DNA from: Lachnospiraceae bacterium UBA7093
Lineage (GTDB): Bacteria; Bacillota; Clostridia; Lachnospirales; Lachnospiraceae
Direction: 5' to 3'
Length of the DNA: 64,000 nucleotides
NCBI GenBank assembly: GCA_002492465.1
Contig: DKYT01000049.1
Span: forward strand, 44,947 to 108,946
In this document: positions 17,443 through 25,041 of the stretch, piece after piece
Position numbering within the stretch: position 1 is the stretch's first letter
Layout of the letters: the number at the start of each line of letters is the position of its first letter
Translations under genes and position numbers: made by a program
Notes under the pieces: model-generated
What the model saw: only the letters and a program-made list of their open reading frames with translations
Databases searched by the model: none
What the model was told of the DNA's origin: nothing

Positions 17443-18072
17443 ATGAGCGTAAACGGAGTTACAGGTGCAAGTAGTGCGTACAATACATACGCAGCTAATA
17501 CCAAGAGCACCGAGACGAACACAGAAAGCAAGGCAGAAGCTTCAAAGGACAAAACATCTGCTGAATCCACTGGTGCAGTGTACGAGCCTTCTAAGGAAGC
17601 TGCCACAGTTTCCAACAAGAAATATAAGCCCGATGCAAATATGGTTGCTAAATTAAAAGCAGATGCAGACGCACGGACAGCACAGTTAAAGAGCCTGGTA
17701 GAGAAGATGCTCACCAAGCAGGGCGAGACCTACGGAAAGGCAAACGATATCTGGAGTCTGTTATCCAGCGGCAAGTTTACCGTTGATGCCGAAACCAAAG
17801 CGCAGGCTCAGGCTGATATTGCAGAAGACGGATACTGGGGCGTATCTCAGACCTCACAGCGTATTCTTGATTTCGCTACCGCTTTAACCGGAGGAGACCC
17901 TGATAAAATCGAAGAAATGCGCGCCGCATTCCAGAAGGGCTTTAAGCAGGCTGAAAAGACCTGGGGCGGAAGTCTTCCTGACATTTCCCAGAGAACTTAT
18001 GATGCCGTTATGAAGGGCTTTGATAAGATGGCTGAGGATGCCGGTCTTAAAACGGCAGAAACAGAGGCATAA
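17443..18072 (+). CDS. Conserved-looking cytoplasmic protein of unknown function
   Basis: A 209-residue protein. The ATG at 17443 has an AAGGAGGGTG ribosome site; the frame opens 30 bases earlier without one. The first 60 residues are low-complexity Ser/Thr/Ala/Glu, predicted disordered. The rest is helical (YKPDANMVAKLKADADARTA, then EDGYWGVSQTSQRILDFATA, then LPDISQRTYDAVMKGFDKMA). The C-terminal half recalls DUF5610-like proteins that some genomes label as hydrogenase-4 component G, but I cannot confirm that. No signal peptide or membrane helix. Strong ribosome site, own promoter and strong terminator suggest abundant expression. Confidence 0.8.
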   Translation: MSVNGVTGASSAYNTYAANTKSTETNTESKAEASKDKTSAESTGAVYEPSKEAATVSNKKYKPDANMVAKLKADADARTAQLKSLVEKMLTKQGETYGKANDIWSLLSSGKFTVDAETKAQAQADIAEDGYWGVSQTSQRILDFATALTGGDPDKIEEMRAAFQKGFKQAEKTWGGSLPDISQRTYDAVMKGFDKMAEDAGLKTAETEA

Positions 18073-18112
18073 ACACGAACGTATTGTTCGGAACAAATGA
18101 AAAGAACATGAT

Positions 18113-18155
18113 AAAGGCTCAAAGCCGCGCCGTGCGCCGGTTTTGAGCCTTTTCT
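18113..18155. terminator. Bidirectional terminator between 17443-18072 and the DUF3794 gene
   Basis: AAAGGCTCAAA pairs with TTTTGAGCCTTT around a GC-rich inner loop, with T runs on both strands; the genes converge here. Confidence 0.85.
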
Positions 18156-18167
18156 ATGTTCACATTT

Positions 18168-19733
18168 TTATATGTTTTTCACGATCAGAATCTTGTCTCC
18201 CGCCCTCACTTCATCTGATGCAAGATCATTGGTCTGTTTGATCACCGATACCGGTACATAATAACGTTTCCCGATATCCCACAGACTTTCTCCTTCCTTT
18301 ACCATATATACTGCAATACCCGGCAGCGACGCCATTTTTTCCATATCCGGCTCGGTTACCGTAATCTGCTCTACGATCTTTTCCTGCCAGGTACGGTAGA
18401 CATTGGCTCTGAAATAAAGAACACATTTCACGTCCACTTCCCCATTGTCAATAATTGCCACCGTCACCTGATCCACAAATGCCTGCACCGGATAAATACA
18501 GCTTTCATCAATTCCTTCCGCTTCCAGCTCATATCGGAAGGGAATCGTTCCCTTGATCACGCCATATTCGTTTTCCTCGTTGCTGCATTGATAAAAGATC
18601 TGTAAATTCACCACGCCTGTAAGCTCGATTCCTCCCTCCATCACATTCTGCCCTGTAATCTGCAGACAGCTTGTGGTATGAAGGATCTTGTGAAGAACCG
18701 CTTTCTCATCCTCGCACTTAAAATGCCCTGCAAGCTTTGTCTTTCCGCTGCTTCTGGAAAGAAGCCTTCTGAACTCGGCATTTTTTTCCGCAACGGATAC
18801 CTCGTTTACCACACCGTAAACATCCGCTAAAATGTCAATCTTCTCTTCCTCGTAGAGGCAGATATCCAGATCCAGACATTGCTCAAAAGTGATGACTCTT
18901 TCTTCTCCGTCAAAATCAGGTCTCACCTCTACCTCCCTGTTCTCCGCCCGGAAGCGGATCTCCGGTATCATGCCCTCCCGGGCGCCGGGGCAGTCCAGAC
19001 TTCCCGCAAAGGGAAGGGTGGTTTCATAATGGCACAATTCTTCCTCCTCCCCCTCTCCTCTGTAAAGGAAAAAGGCGCGCAATTCTCCCTGAATGCTGAT
19101 CTTATCCTCCAACACCTTAAATTCCACTGCACCGGGCGTAACCTCCGACCATATCATAGCGAAAATATTGGGAAAACTCCCCGGAATTTCCACCTCTTCC
19201 TTTACCCGGAAAATATCCTTCTTTTTAATGGTCATAACCGCCACATCCAGGGTCTTTTTACGGAATTCCACCGGTTCCTCGCTGTAAAGGTCCACCGCCG
19301 TCTCCTCGTCGCAAATCTCCTCGCAGGTCAATCCCAGAGTTATCACCGATTGAACGCTTAGCTTTCGGGAGTTGATAAGCCCTATGCTCAGATCCTCCAG
19401 CTCCCAGTTTACATTTACGCTGTCGCCGCCCCGAATGCCTTCCATGAAAACCATCTCGTCAAAAGGGATCTCCCCTTCCATGTCAGCGACACCAGTCTTT
19501 TCAGCAGTTCCTTTTTCTGCCAGATAAAGCACATAAAAACACAATTTGCCCTTTACATTTACATGATCGTCCGTTACCTTCATTTCATCAATTATCACAT
19601 TTCCTCTATCCATAATCAGCTTCGCTGCGTCCGGTCTGGAATCGGATATGATCACGTCATCTTCCAGGGTCATCTGGGTATTTGCCTTGCATTTCATGCA
19701 GTCAGTATGTATGTTCCGTTTCATTAACTCCAT
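18168..19733 (-). CDS. DUF3794 (SPOCS) repeat protein with C-terminal LysM
   Basis: A 521-residue protein without a signal peptide. It contains repeated DUF3794/SPOCS beta domains, associated with spore coats (for example DDHVNVKGKLCFYVLYLAEK, then ISIQGELRAFFLYRGEGEEE, then ITGQNVMEGGIELTGVVNLQ). A single LysM peptidoglycan-binding motif ends the protein (VKEGESLWDIGKRYYVP through AGDKILIVKNI). This layout is typical of spore-coat morphogenetic proteins of Clostridia. The ATG at 19733 follows GGGAGGT, which is inside a hairpin (19739-19785). Confidence 0.88.
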   Translation of the reverse strand: MELMKRNIHTDCMKCKANTQMTLEDDVIISDSRPDAAKLIMDRGNVIIDEMKVTDDHVNVKGKLCFYVLYLAEKGTAEKTGVADMEGEIPFDEMVFMEGIRGGDSVNVNWELEDLSIGLINSRKLSVQSVITLGLTCEEICDEETAVDLYSEEPVEFRKKTLDVAVMTIKKKDIFRVKEEVEIPGSFPNIFAMIWSEVTPGAVEFKVLEDKISIQGELRAFFLYRGEGEEEELCHYETTLPFAGSLDCPGAREGMIPEIRFRAENREVEVRPDFDGEERVITFEQCLDLDICLYEEEKIDILADVYGVVNEVSVAEKNAEFRRLLSRSSGKTKLAGHFKCEDEKAVLHKILHTTSCLQITGQNVMEGGIELTGVVNLQIFYQCSNEENEYGVIKGTIPFRYELEAEGIDESCIYPVQAFVDQVTVAIIDNGEVDVKCVLYFRANVYRTWQEKIVEQITVTEPDMEKMASLPGIAVYMVKEGESLWDIGKRYYVPVSVIKQTNDLASDEVRAGDKILIVKNI

Positions 19734-19738
19734 AAAAA

Positions 19739-19785
19739 TACCTCCCTAAGGTCTACTTGTTTTAAATGTATGACCAAGGGAGGTA
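19739..19785 (-). promoter_or_regulatory. Hairpin sequestering the Shine-Dalgarno of the DUF3794/LysM gene
   Basis: In the minus-strand transcript, TACCTCCCT pairs perfectly with AGGGAGGTA, then a small internal loop, then GGTC/GACC, closing an 18-nt AU-rich loop. The 3' arm is the ribosome site of the ATG at 19733. Translation should depend on opening of this stem. Confidence 0.65.
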
Positions 19786-19804
19786 AAGTATGCCAAAAGT
19801 GCCC

Positions 19805-20710
19805 TTACTCCTTTACACCGCCAATCAGCTCTGCGACATCTTCTATTCCATATTTCCTCATATAGGTTTCAATTCCCTCCGCCACCTCCACCGTGGCATA
19901 AGGATTGACAAAATTCATGGCTCCCACCGCAACCGCGCTGGCTCCCGCCAGGAGAAATTCAATGGCGTCCTCCGCCGAACCGATCCCGCCCATACCGATT
20001 ACCGGAATTTTTACCGCATGGGCTGCCTGATAAACCATCCGCACTGCCACCGGCTTAATGGCAGGTCCCGAAAGCCCTCCTGTTTTATTGGCAAGGGCGA
20101 AGGTTCTCCTGTGGATATCGATCTTCATCCCGGTAAGGGTATTGATCAGAGAAAGGGCGTCGGCTCCCGCTGCCTCCGCTGCCTTTGCCATTTCCGTAAT
20201 ATCCGTAACATTAGGACTCAGCTTCATAATCACAGGCTGCTTCGCCTTCTTTTTAATCCTGGAAGTAATATCGTAAAGGCAATCCGCTTTTTGACCGAAA
20301 GCAATCGCCCCTTCCTTTACATTGGGGCAGGATACGTTAATCTCCAGCATATCCACCTCCGTATCCCCCAGCCTCTCCACTACCTCCAGATAGTCTTCTA
20401 CGCTTTTTCCGCACACATTCACAATGACTCTGGTATCAAACTGGGCAAGAAAGGGCAGATCCCGCTCTATCAGCACGTCGATACCGGGGTTTTGCAGCCC
20501 GATTGCATTTAACATTCCGCCATAGGTTTCCGCTACCCTGGGCACAGGATTTCCCTGCCAGGGCACATTGGCAACTCCCTTGGTGACCACGCCTCCCAGT
20601 CGATTCAAATCCACAAAATCACTGTACTCCATGCCGGAACCAAAGGTTCCCGATGCCGTCATAACAGGATTTTTAAATTCTACCCCTGCAATTTTTACTT
20701 TTGTATTCAT
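19805..20710 (-). CDS. pyrD: Dihydroorotate dehydrogenase B, catalytic subunit
   Basis: FMN subunit of the NAD-linked dihydroorotate dehydrogenase in pyrimidine synthesis. Of 301 residues, diagnostic parts are FKNPVMTASGTFGSGMEYSD, the active-site loop MLEINVSCPNVKEGAIAFGQ (with the class 1 catalytic Cys) and IPVIGMGGIGSAEDAIEFLL. The start overlaps the stop of pyrK (TGATG). Membership of class 1B is shown by the adjacent PyrK. Confidence 0.97.
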   Translation of the reverse strand: MNTKVKIAGVEFKNPVMTASGTFGSGMEYSDFVDLNRLGGVVTKGVANVPWQGNPVPRVAETYGGMLNAIGLQNPGIDVLIERDLPFLAQFDTRVIVNVCGKSVEDYLEVVERLGDTEVDMLEINVSCPNVKEGAIAFGQKADCLYDITSRIKKKAKQPVIMKLSPNVTDITEMAKAAEAAGADALSLINTLTGMKIDIHRRTFALANKTGGLSGPAIKPVAVRMVYQAAHAVKIPVIGMGGIGSAEDAIEFLLAGASAVAVGAMNFVNPYATVEVAEGIETYMRKYGIEDVAELIGGVKE

Positions 20711-21492
20711 CAGATATCCACCTCTCTTGCCTCAAACACCGGTCCGTCTGTACAGATTCTTGCATTGTTGACATGGGAATGCCCGTCTTTATGGGTCGTT
20801 TTACACACGCATCCCAGGCAGGCGCCTACTCCGCACGCCATCCTCTCCTCCAGAGACAGGTAAGCGTCGATCTGTTTTTCCGCCCCGTAGGCTTTAATTG
20901 CCTTCAGCATAGGCATGGGACCGCATGCCATAATAACCTCCGCCGCCAGCCCCTCCTGCTCCATAACCGTAAGCACATTTCCCTTTATTCCCGCGCTTCC
21001 GTCCTCTGTGGCAACATACACCTTACCGTATTGTTCTAAATCTTTCTTCAGAAAAAGCTGTCCTTCCCGATAACCTGCAATGATGATCGGCTCACCCCCT
21101 GCCGCCTTCAATTCTTTGGCAAGCTGAAGCATGGGCGGAATACCGATTCCTCCTCCCATCAGCACCGCTTGTTTTCCTCCCGCCGCCTGAATGGGAAAGC
21201 CATTTCCAAGAACCCCTAATATTTCCACGCTCTGTCCACTCCGCCACCCGGCAAATTCTTCCGTTCCCTTTCCTGCAATTCTATATACAATACGGAGTCT
21301 TCCGCCCTCCCTGTCCGCCTCGCAAATGCTGATGGGGCGGGGGAGCAAACGGGCGCCATCTTTCGGGTAAACGCCGATAAACTGTCCGGCATATGCCTCC
21401 TTTGCCAGGTCTGTTAAAAGCCACATATCATAAATATCCGGCGCAATCCTTCTCTGCTCCGCTACAATTGCCGTTGCTTTCTGCTTGCTCAT
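20710..21492 (-). CDS. pyrK: Dihydroorotate dehydrogenase B, electron-transfer subunit
   Basis: FAD and 2Fe-2S subunit passing electrons from PyrD to NAD. Of 260 residues, visible parts are the FAD-binding RLLPRPISICEAD, the NAD-site GGGIGIPPMLQLAKEL and a cysteine cluster CGVGACLGCVCKT with a further Cys near the C-terminus for 2Fe-2S. ATGA overlap with pyrC upstream and TGATG overlap with pyrD downstream indicate coupled translation. Confidence 0.96.
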   Translation of the reverse strand: MSKQKATAIVAEQRRIAPDIYDMWLLTDLAKEAYAGQFIGVYPKDGARLLPRPISICEADREGGRLRIVYRIAGKGTEEFAGWRSGQSVEILGVLGNGFPIQAAGGKQAVLMGGGIGIPPMLQLAKELKAAGGEPIIIAGYREGQLFLKKDLEQYGKVYVATEDGSAGIKGNVLTVMEQEGLAAEVIMACGPMPMLKAIKAYGAEKQIDAYLSLEERMACGVGACLGCVCKTTHKDGHSHVNNARICTDGPVFEAREVDI

Positions 21493-22799
21493 TCCACTTT
21501 TCCTTCCTTTTTCCTTTGATAAACGATCTTTCCGTCACAAATAGTAGCATATATCAACCCCGGAAGCTCCTGTCCAATAAAAGGAGAATTGCTGGATTTG
21601 GACGCAAAATCCGATACAATCCAGGTCTCTTCCGGCGCAAATAATACCAAATCCGCCGGCGCTCCCTCCTCTATCCTGCCGCCAGGGCATCCATAAAGCC
21701 TGCAGGGCGCTGTGCTCATCCTTTCTATCAACTCCCCATAGGACAAAAAGCCCTTTTTCACCAATTCTCGAATGCCCAGAGACAACGCCGTTTCCAGTCC
21801 GATAATACCGCTGGGAGCTTCCGTTATAGGTTTTTCCTTTTCTTCCCTGCTATGGGGCGCATGATCTGTGGCAATCAGATCGATCACCCCCTCCTTCAAT
21901 CCTTCTATAATAGCAAGCCGGTCTGCCTCTTCCCGAAGAGGCGGATTCATTTTGGCAAGCGTCCCTTTTTCAATTACAGCCTCCTGAGTCAGGGTAAAGT
22001 GATGGGGAGTTGCCTCTGCATGGACATGCGCCCCCTTCGCCTTCGCCCGGCGCACCAGTTCCACCCCTTCCCTGGTACTGATATGCTGTATCACCACCTC
22101 TGCGCCTGTGAGAAGCGCCAGCTCCACGTCTCTTTTCACCAGCCTGATCTCCGCCTCCCTGGGAGAGCCGCCCACATGATAAAACGCCGATGCCCTGCCT
22201 GCATGAATGCCGTTATTGACGATTACTCCCGGATCTTCCTCGTGAAAGCTAATGGGCTTTCCCAGCTTTGCCGCCCGCTCCATCGCCTCTTTCACCAACC
22301 CCTCGTCCATAAGAGGAATCCCGTCATCGGTAAAGCCTGCCGCTCCGGCACGGGCAAGCCCTTCCATATCTACCAGCTCTTTTCCCGCCATTCCCCTGGT
22401 CACATTCACGCAGCTTCCGATATGGATGCCTGTTTTTTTCCCTTTGGAAAGCACATAGGCAAGGGTATCCTCATGATCCACCGGGGGCTTGGTGTTCGCC
22501 ATCAGCACAATCTGGGTAAATCCGCCTCTCTTCGCCGCCTCAGCGCCGCTTTCAATATCCTCTTTATAGGTAAACCCGGGATCTCGAAAATGCACGTGGG
22601 TATCTGCAAGCCCTGGCGCAATCATCAATCCTTCCGCATTATAAATGCATTCTTCCGGAATCTTATCCAGATTTTGCTCTCTTTTTCCCTCTTTATGTGG
22701 CAAAATTTCAGCAATTCTGCCCTCTTCTATCCGCAGATCCGCCTCATAAAGAATATTTTTCACCGGATCTATAATGGTTCCGTTTTTAATGTAAAGCAT
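21489..22799 (-). CDS. pyrC: Dihydroorotase
   Basis: Zinc amidohydrolase forming dihydroorotate. I place the start at 22799 (MLYIKNGTIID), because GAGGTG lies nine bases upstream and the 436-residue product matches the family. A longer frame to 22862 would overlap the DUF1016 gene. Metal ligands are visible: GLADTHVHFRDPG, the His in VVIQHIST, and the Asp in IATDHAPHS. First gene of pyrC-pyrK-pyrD. No pyrimidine attenuator is obvious upstream, where a DUF1016 gene now sits. Confidence 0.95.
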   Translation of the reverse strand: MLYIKNGTIIDPVKNILYEADLRIEEGRIAEILPHKEGKREQNLDKIPEECIYNAEGLMIAPGLADTHVHFRDPGFTYKEDIESGAEAAKRGGFTQIVLMANTKPPVDHEDTLAYVLSKGKKTGIHIGSCVNVTRGMAGKELVDMEGLARAGAAGFTDDGIPLMDEGLVKEAMERAAKLGKPISFHEEDPGVIVNNGIHAGRASAFYHVGGSPREAEIRLVKRDVELALLTGAEVVIQHISTREGVELVRRAKAKGAHVHAEATPHHFTLTQEAVIEKGTLAKMNPPLREEADRLAIIEGLKEGVIDLIATDHAPHSREEKEKPITEAPSGIIGLETALSLGIRELVKKGFLSYGELIERMSTAPCRLYGCPGGRIEEGAPADLVLFAPEETWIVSDFASKSSNSPFIGQELPGLIYATICDGKIVYQRKKEGKVE

Positions 22800-22848
22800 C
22801 CTGTTCATCACCTCATTCGGGCAAAGTTCCTGTATCAACGCTTCCAAC

Positions 22849-23961
22849 CTACTCATCTGCATCTACCTCCTCCAAAGCAGCCTTCTCCTTTTGCTGTAAC
22901 TGGAAAATTGCCTTCTGCCTGCTGATTTCCCGTCTCAGTTCATCCTCATCCGGTAGATATAACTTATATTTGGAGGCAAATAACTGTTCATTACCATGAA
23001 GAATAGAATACCTCGCAATATCCTCATCCGTTTCTTCACAAAGTACAATTCCGATTGTTGGATTGTCATCTTCCCTTTTTTTCAATTCATCATACATACG
23101 GACATACATATCCATCTGCCCTACATCCTGATGCGTAATCTTATTTGTCTTTAAGTCGATCAGTACAAAGCATTTTAAGATATAATTGTAAAACACTAAA
23201 TCAATGTAGTAATCTTCTTTCTCTGTATGAATATGCTGCTGTCTTGCCACAAAAGCATAACCCTTACCAAGCTCCATTAAAAATTTTTGCAGATTATTGA
23301 GGATAGCCGTTTCCAAATCACTTTCTGTCATGTCTGTATTAGCAGACAAGCCCATAAATTCAGCAATAACCGGATTTTTTACAAACTCCAACTTATCACT
23401 TTGATAATTCAAAGTCTTTTCTTTCATCTCAATTTCTACAGCGCTTTTATTCTGCGACTGCAGTAGGCGATAATAATACTGTGTATTGATATTTCTTTGT
23501 AAGGTTTTTGTACTCCAAGTCTGCTCATATGCCTCTTTTTCATACCATGCACGAGCCTTTAAATCATGTACCTGAAGCAATATTCTATAATGCGTCCAAG
23601 ATAACAACATATCAGATTTTCCACTCACTGGGTGGAAAATGTCTCTATATTCTTTATAAAACGTATAAAAACTATATAAATTGGTTTTTTTATAACCTTT
23701 TCCGTGCTTTTCTGTCAATTCCTTTGACAACTTTTTTATTATTTCCACACCATATATCTCTGATCTGTTTTTTCCATTTAATTCCTCTTCTGCAATACGT
23801 CTTCCAATCAGCCAGTTTCTTTGTAATAAAATCGCATCGACCGCCCTATATGCACTCCGTTGCGCAGAAAAGATAATCTCTCCTATATCTTCCGTAATGT
23901 TATCCGTATTCTTATAATTCTCCATAAGAATATTGTTGGTTTTGACAGATAAGTTATTCAT
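22849..23961 (-). CDS. PDDEXK nuclease-domain protein, DUF1016/YhcG family
   Basis: A 370-residue protein. The N-terminal DUF1016 helical domain (AYRAVDAILLQRNWLIGRRI, then LSWTHYRILLQV) is followed by a PD-(D/E)XK nuclease core: DYYIDLVFYNYILKCFVLID with the Asp and IDLK motif, then DVGQMDMYVRMYD. The family accompanies type I restriction-modification and other defence loci. Codon usage is visibly AT-richer than the pyr genes, suggesting transfer. Its ATG overlaps (TAATG) the stop of a decayed type I restriction remnant, so it was once the downstream gene of such an operon. Confidence 0.9.
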   Translation of the reverse strand: MNNLSVKTNNILMENYKNTDNITEDIGEIIFSAQRSAYRAVDAILLQRNWLIGRRIAEEELNGKNRSEIYGVEIIKKLSKELTEKHGKGYKKTNLYSFYTFYKEYRDIFHPVSGKSDMLLSWTHYRILLQVHDLKARAWYEKEAYEQTWSTKTLQRNINTQYYYRLLQSQNKSAVEIEMKEKTLNYQSDKLEFVKNPVIAEFMGLSANTDMTESDLETAILNNLQKFLMELGKGYAFVARQQHIHTEKEDYYIDLVFYNYILKCFVLIDLKTNKITHQDVGQMDMYVRMYDELKKREDDNPTIGIVLCEETDEDIARYSILHGNEQLFASKYKLYLPDEDELRREISRQKAIFQLQQKEKAALEEVDADE

Positions 23962-24053
23962 TATTTACCCACCTCTATTTCTACAATAATCTTGTCAATC
24001 TCCGCCCGCAATTTTTCTTCCCTCGCTACAATCTCCTTGCATAATTTTCCAAG
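23961..24053 (-). pseudogene. C-terminal remnant of a type I restriction-modification gene (HsdS/HsdM-like)
   Basis: Reading the minus strand from 24053 gives about 30 codons, including KEIVAREEKLRAEIDKIIVE, ending at a TAA that overlaps the DUF1016 start. This matches the coiled-coil C-terminus common to HsdS and fused HsdM subunits. An in-frame stop at 24054-24056 and an apparent one-base slip just upstream show it is not intact. Nothing recognisable of the remaining gene precedes it. Confidence 0.6.
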
Positions 24054-24184
24054 TTAATTCTACTATAAAACCCCAAAATTGTCATTTGAATTCGTCTTAA
24101 AGTTTTACGACATTTCATATTCCCGCCTGCCCAATATACTTTCATTCTGCCGTCTGAATTCATTCTCCATTTTTGCCGGAGATA

Positions 24185-24472
24185 GGCGGCGGAGTTTTTT
24201 GCCCTGGGGCAGGGGATGGGAGGGAAAATATTTGGAGTTCAGTGTCCTGACAAAAAATCGGTTATTTCACTTACAGCATGATTCATAACGAGGGCAAAAC
24301 CGTCAGGACGGCGGTTTTAAGAGTCCTGCGGCATGGACGCCGCCGGACTCTGACCCGACAGGTTAAAATATCTTATATCATGCTGTTAGGGAAATCCGAT
24401 TTTGAGTTCGACACTGAACCCCAAATATTTTTCCTCCCATCCCCTGCCCCAGGGCGCAAAAACTCCGCCGCC
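24185..24472. repeat. Long palindromic element, copy A (private arms, conserved 94-nt core)
   Basis: Arms 24185-24282 and 24377-24472 are nearly perfect inverted repeats (for example GGCGGCGGAG at the left edge and CTCCGCCGCC at the right edge). They enclose a 94-nt core (24283-24376). The core folds into two hairpins: 24296-24318 (9 bp, AGGAC loop) and 24320-24351 (GAGTCC/GGACTC plus GCGGC/GCCGC, ATGGAC loop). The core is shared with copy B at 51631-51945; the outer arms are not. It lies between the terminator of the PrcB-like gene and the decayed restriction remnant, and encodes no protein. The bases between 24054 and 24184 hold nothing I recognise. Confidence 0.9.
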
Positions 24473-24485
24473 CCTCCCTTCCCGC

Positions 24486-24520
24486 AAAAAAACAGCAGGT
24501 AACCTATCCGCTACCTGCCG
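24486..24520 (-). terminator. Rho-independent terminator of the PrcB-like lipoprotein gene
   Basis: On the minus strand, GCAGGTA and TACCTGC form a stem followed by TGTTTTTTT, 13 bases past the stop. Confidence 0.85.
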
Positions 24521-24532
24521 CTCTCTTCCTTC

Positions 24533-24973
24533 TCAATTAAATACCACCGGTTTATCCACAAATTCCGTCTTAATCACAATATATGGATAAGAAGGCGCCT
24601 CCTTTTTCTCCGATTCTGTATCCGCCGGATCCGGTCCGATCAGCGTCGTATCTGCATAAATGGCGTTTTCTGCAAGATACAGGGCATTGACTGTAATGCT
24701 GTACCCGCCGCTTATCTGTTCTCCATAACCGATGCAAATATACAAGAATCCGTTATCCTGGTACGTAACCTTGAAGGCGTTTCCCTTCTTTTCGTCTATG
24801 ACCGTTTTAAGCTCCTGGGGAATATTATCTTCCCCTAAAACCGTAAATTCCAAATCCTTTATTTTTTCCATGGGATTCTTTTCTTCTTTTGCGCACCCTG
24901 TCATAAAGCACAGGACAAAAACTCCAAACACGTACATCCAACATCTTGCAAGACGCAGGCAGATTTCCTTCAT
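24533..24973 (-). CDS. PrcB-like lipoprotein
   Basis: A 146-residue lipoprotein (lipobox CFMTGCAK). The soluble part matches the PrcB C-terminal domain, known from the dentilisin protease complex of Treponema and widespread in Clostridia: LEFTVLGEDNIPQELKTVID, a GYSITVNALYLAENAIYADT segment and a final YPYIVIKTE strand. A GTG at 24982 is in frame, but the ATG at 24973 after GGTGG is preferred. It lies directly downstream of HtrA on the same strand. A link to secreted protease function is inferred. Confidence 0.8.
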   Translation of the reverse strand: MKEICLRLARCWMYVFGVFVLCFMTGCAKEEKNPMEKIKDLEFTVLGEDNIPQELKTVIDEKKGNAFKVTYQDNGFLYICIGYGEQISGGYSITVNALYLAENAIYADTTLIGPDPADTESEKKEAPSYPYIVIKTEFVDKPVVFN

Positions 24974-25041
24974 AACGACCACCCATAATCAAACACTGTT
25001 TTCTTTTTACTAATTTTATGAGAGGACCGTCAAAAGAATGC

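Noticed and set aside
24185..24472. Palindromic copy A as an ordinary transcription terminator
   Set aside because: The adjacent gene already has its own terminator at 24486-24520, and the arms of nearly 100 nt with a conserved non-T-rich core are far larger than any terminator.
24185..24472. Palindromic elements as insertion sequences or typical MITEs
   Set aside because: No transposase frame, and the outer inverted arms differ completely between copies, whereas MITE termini are shared.
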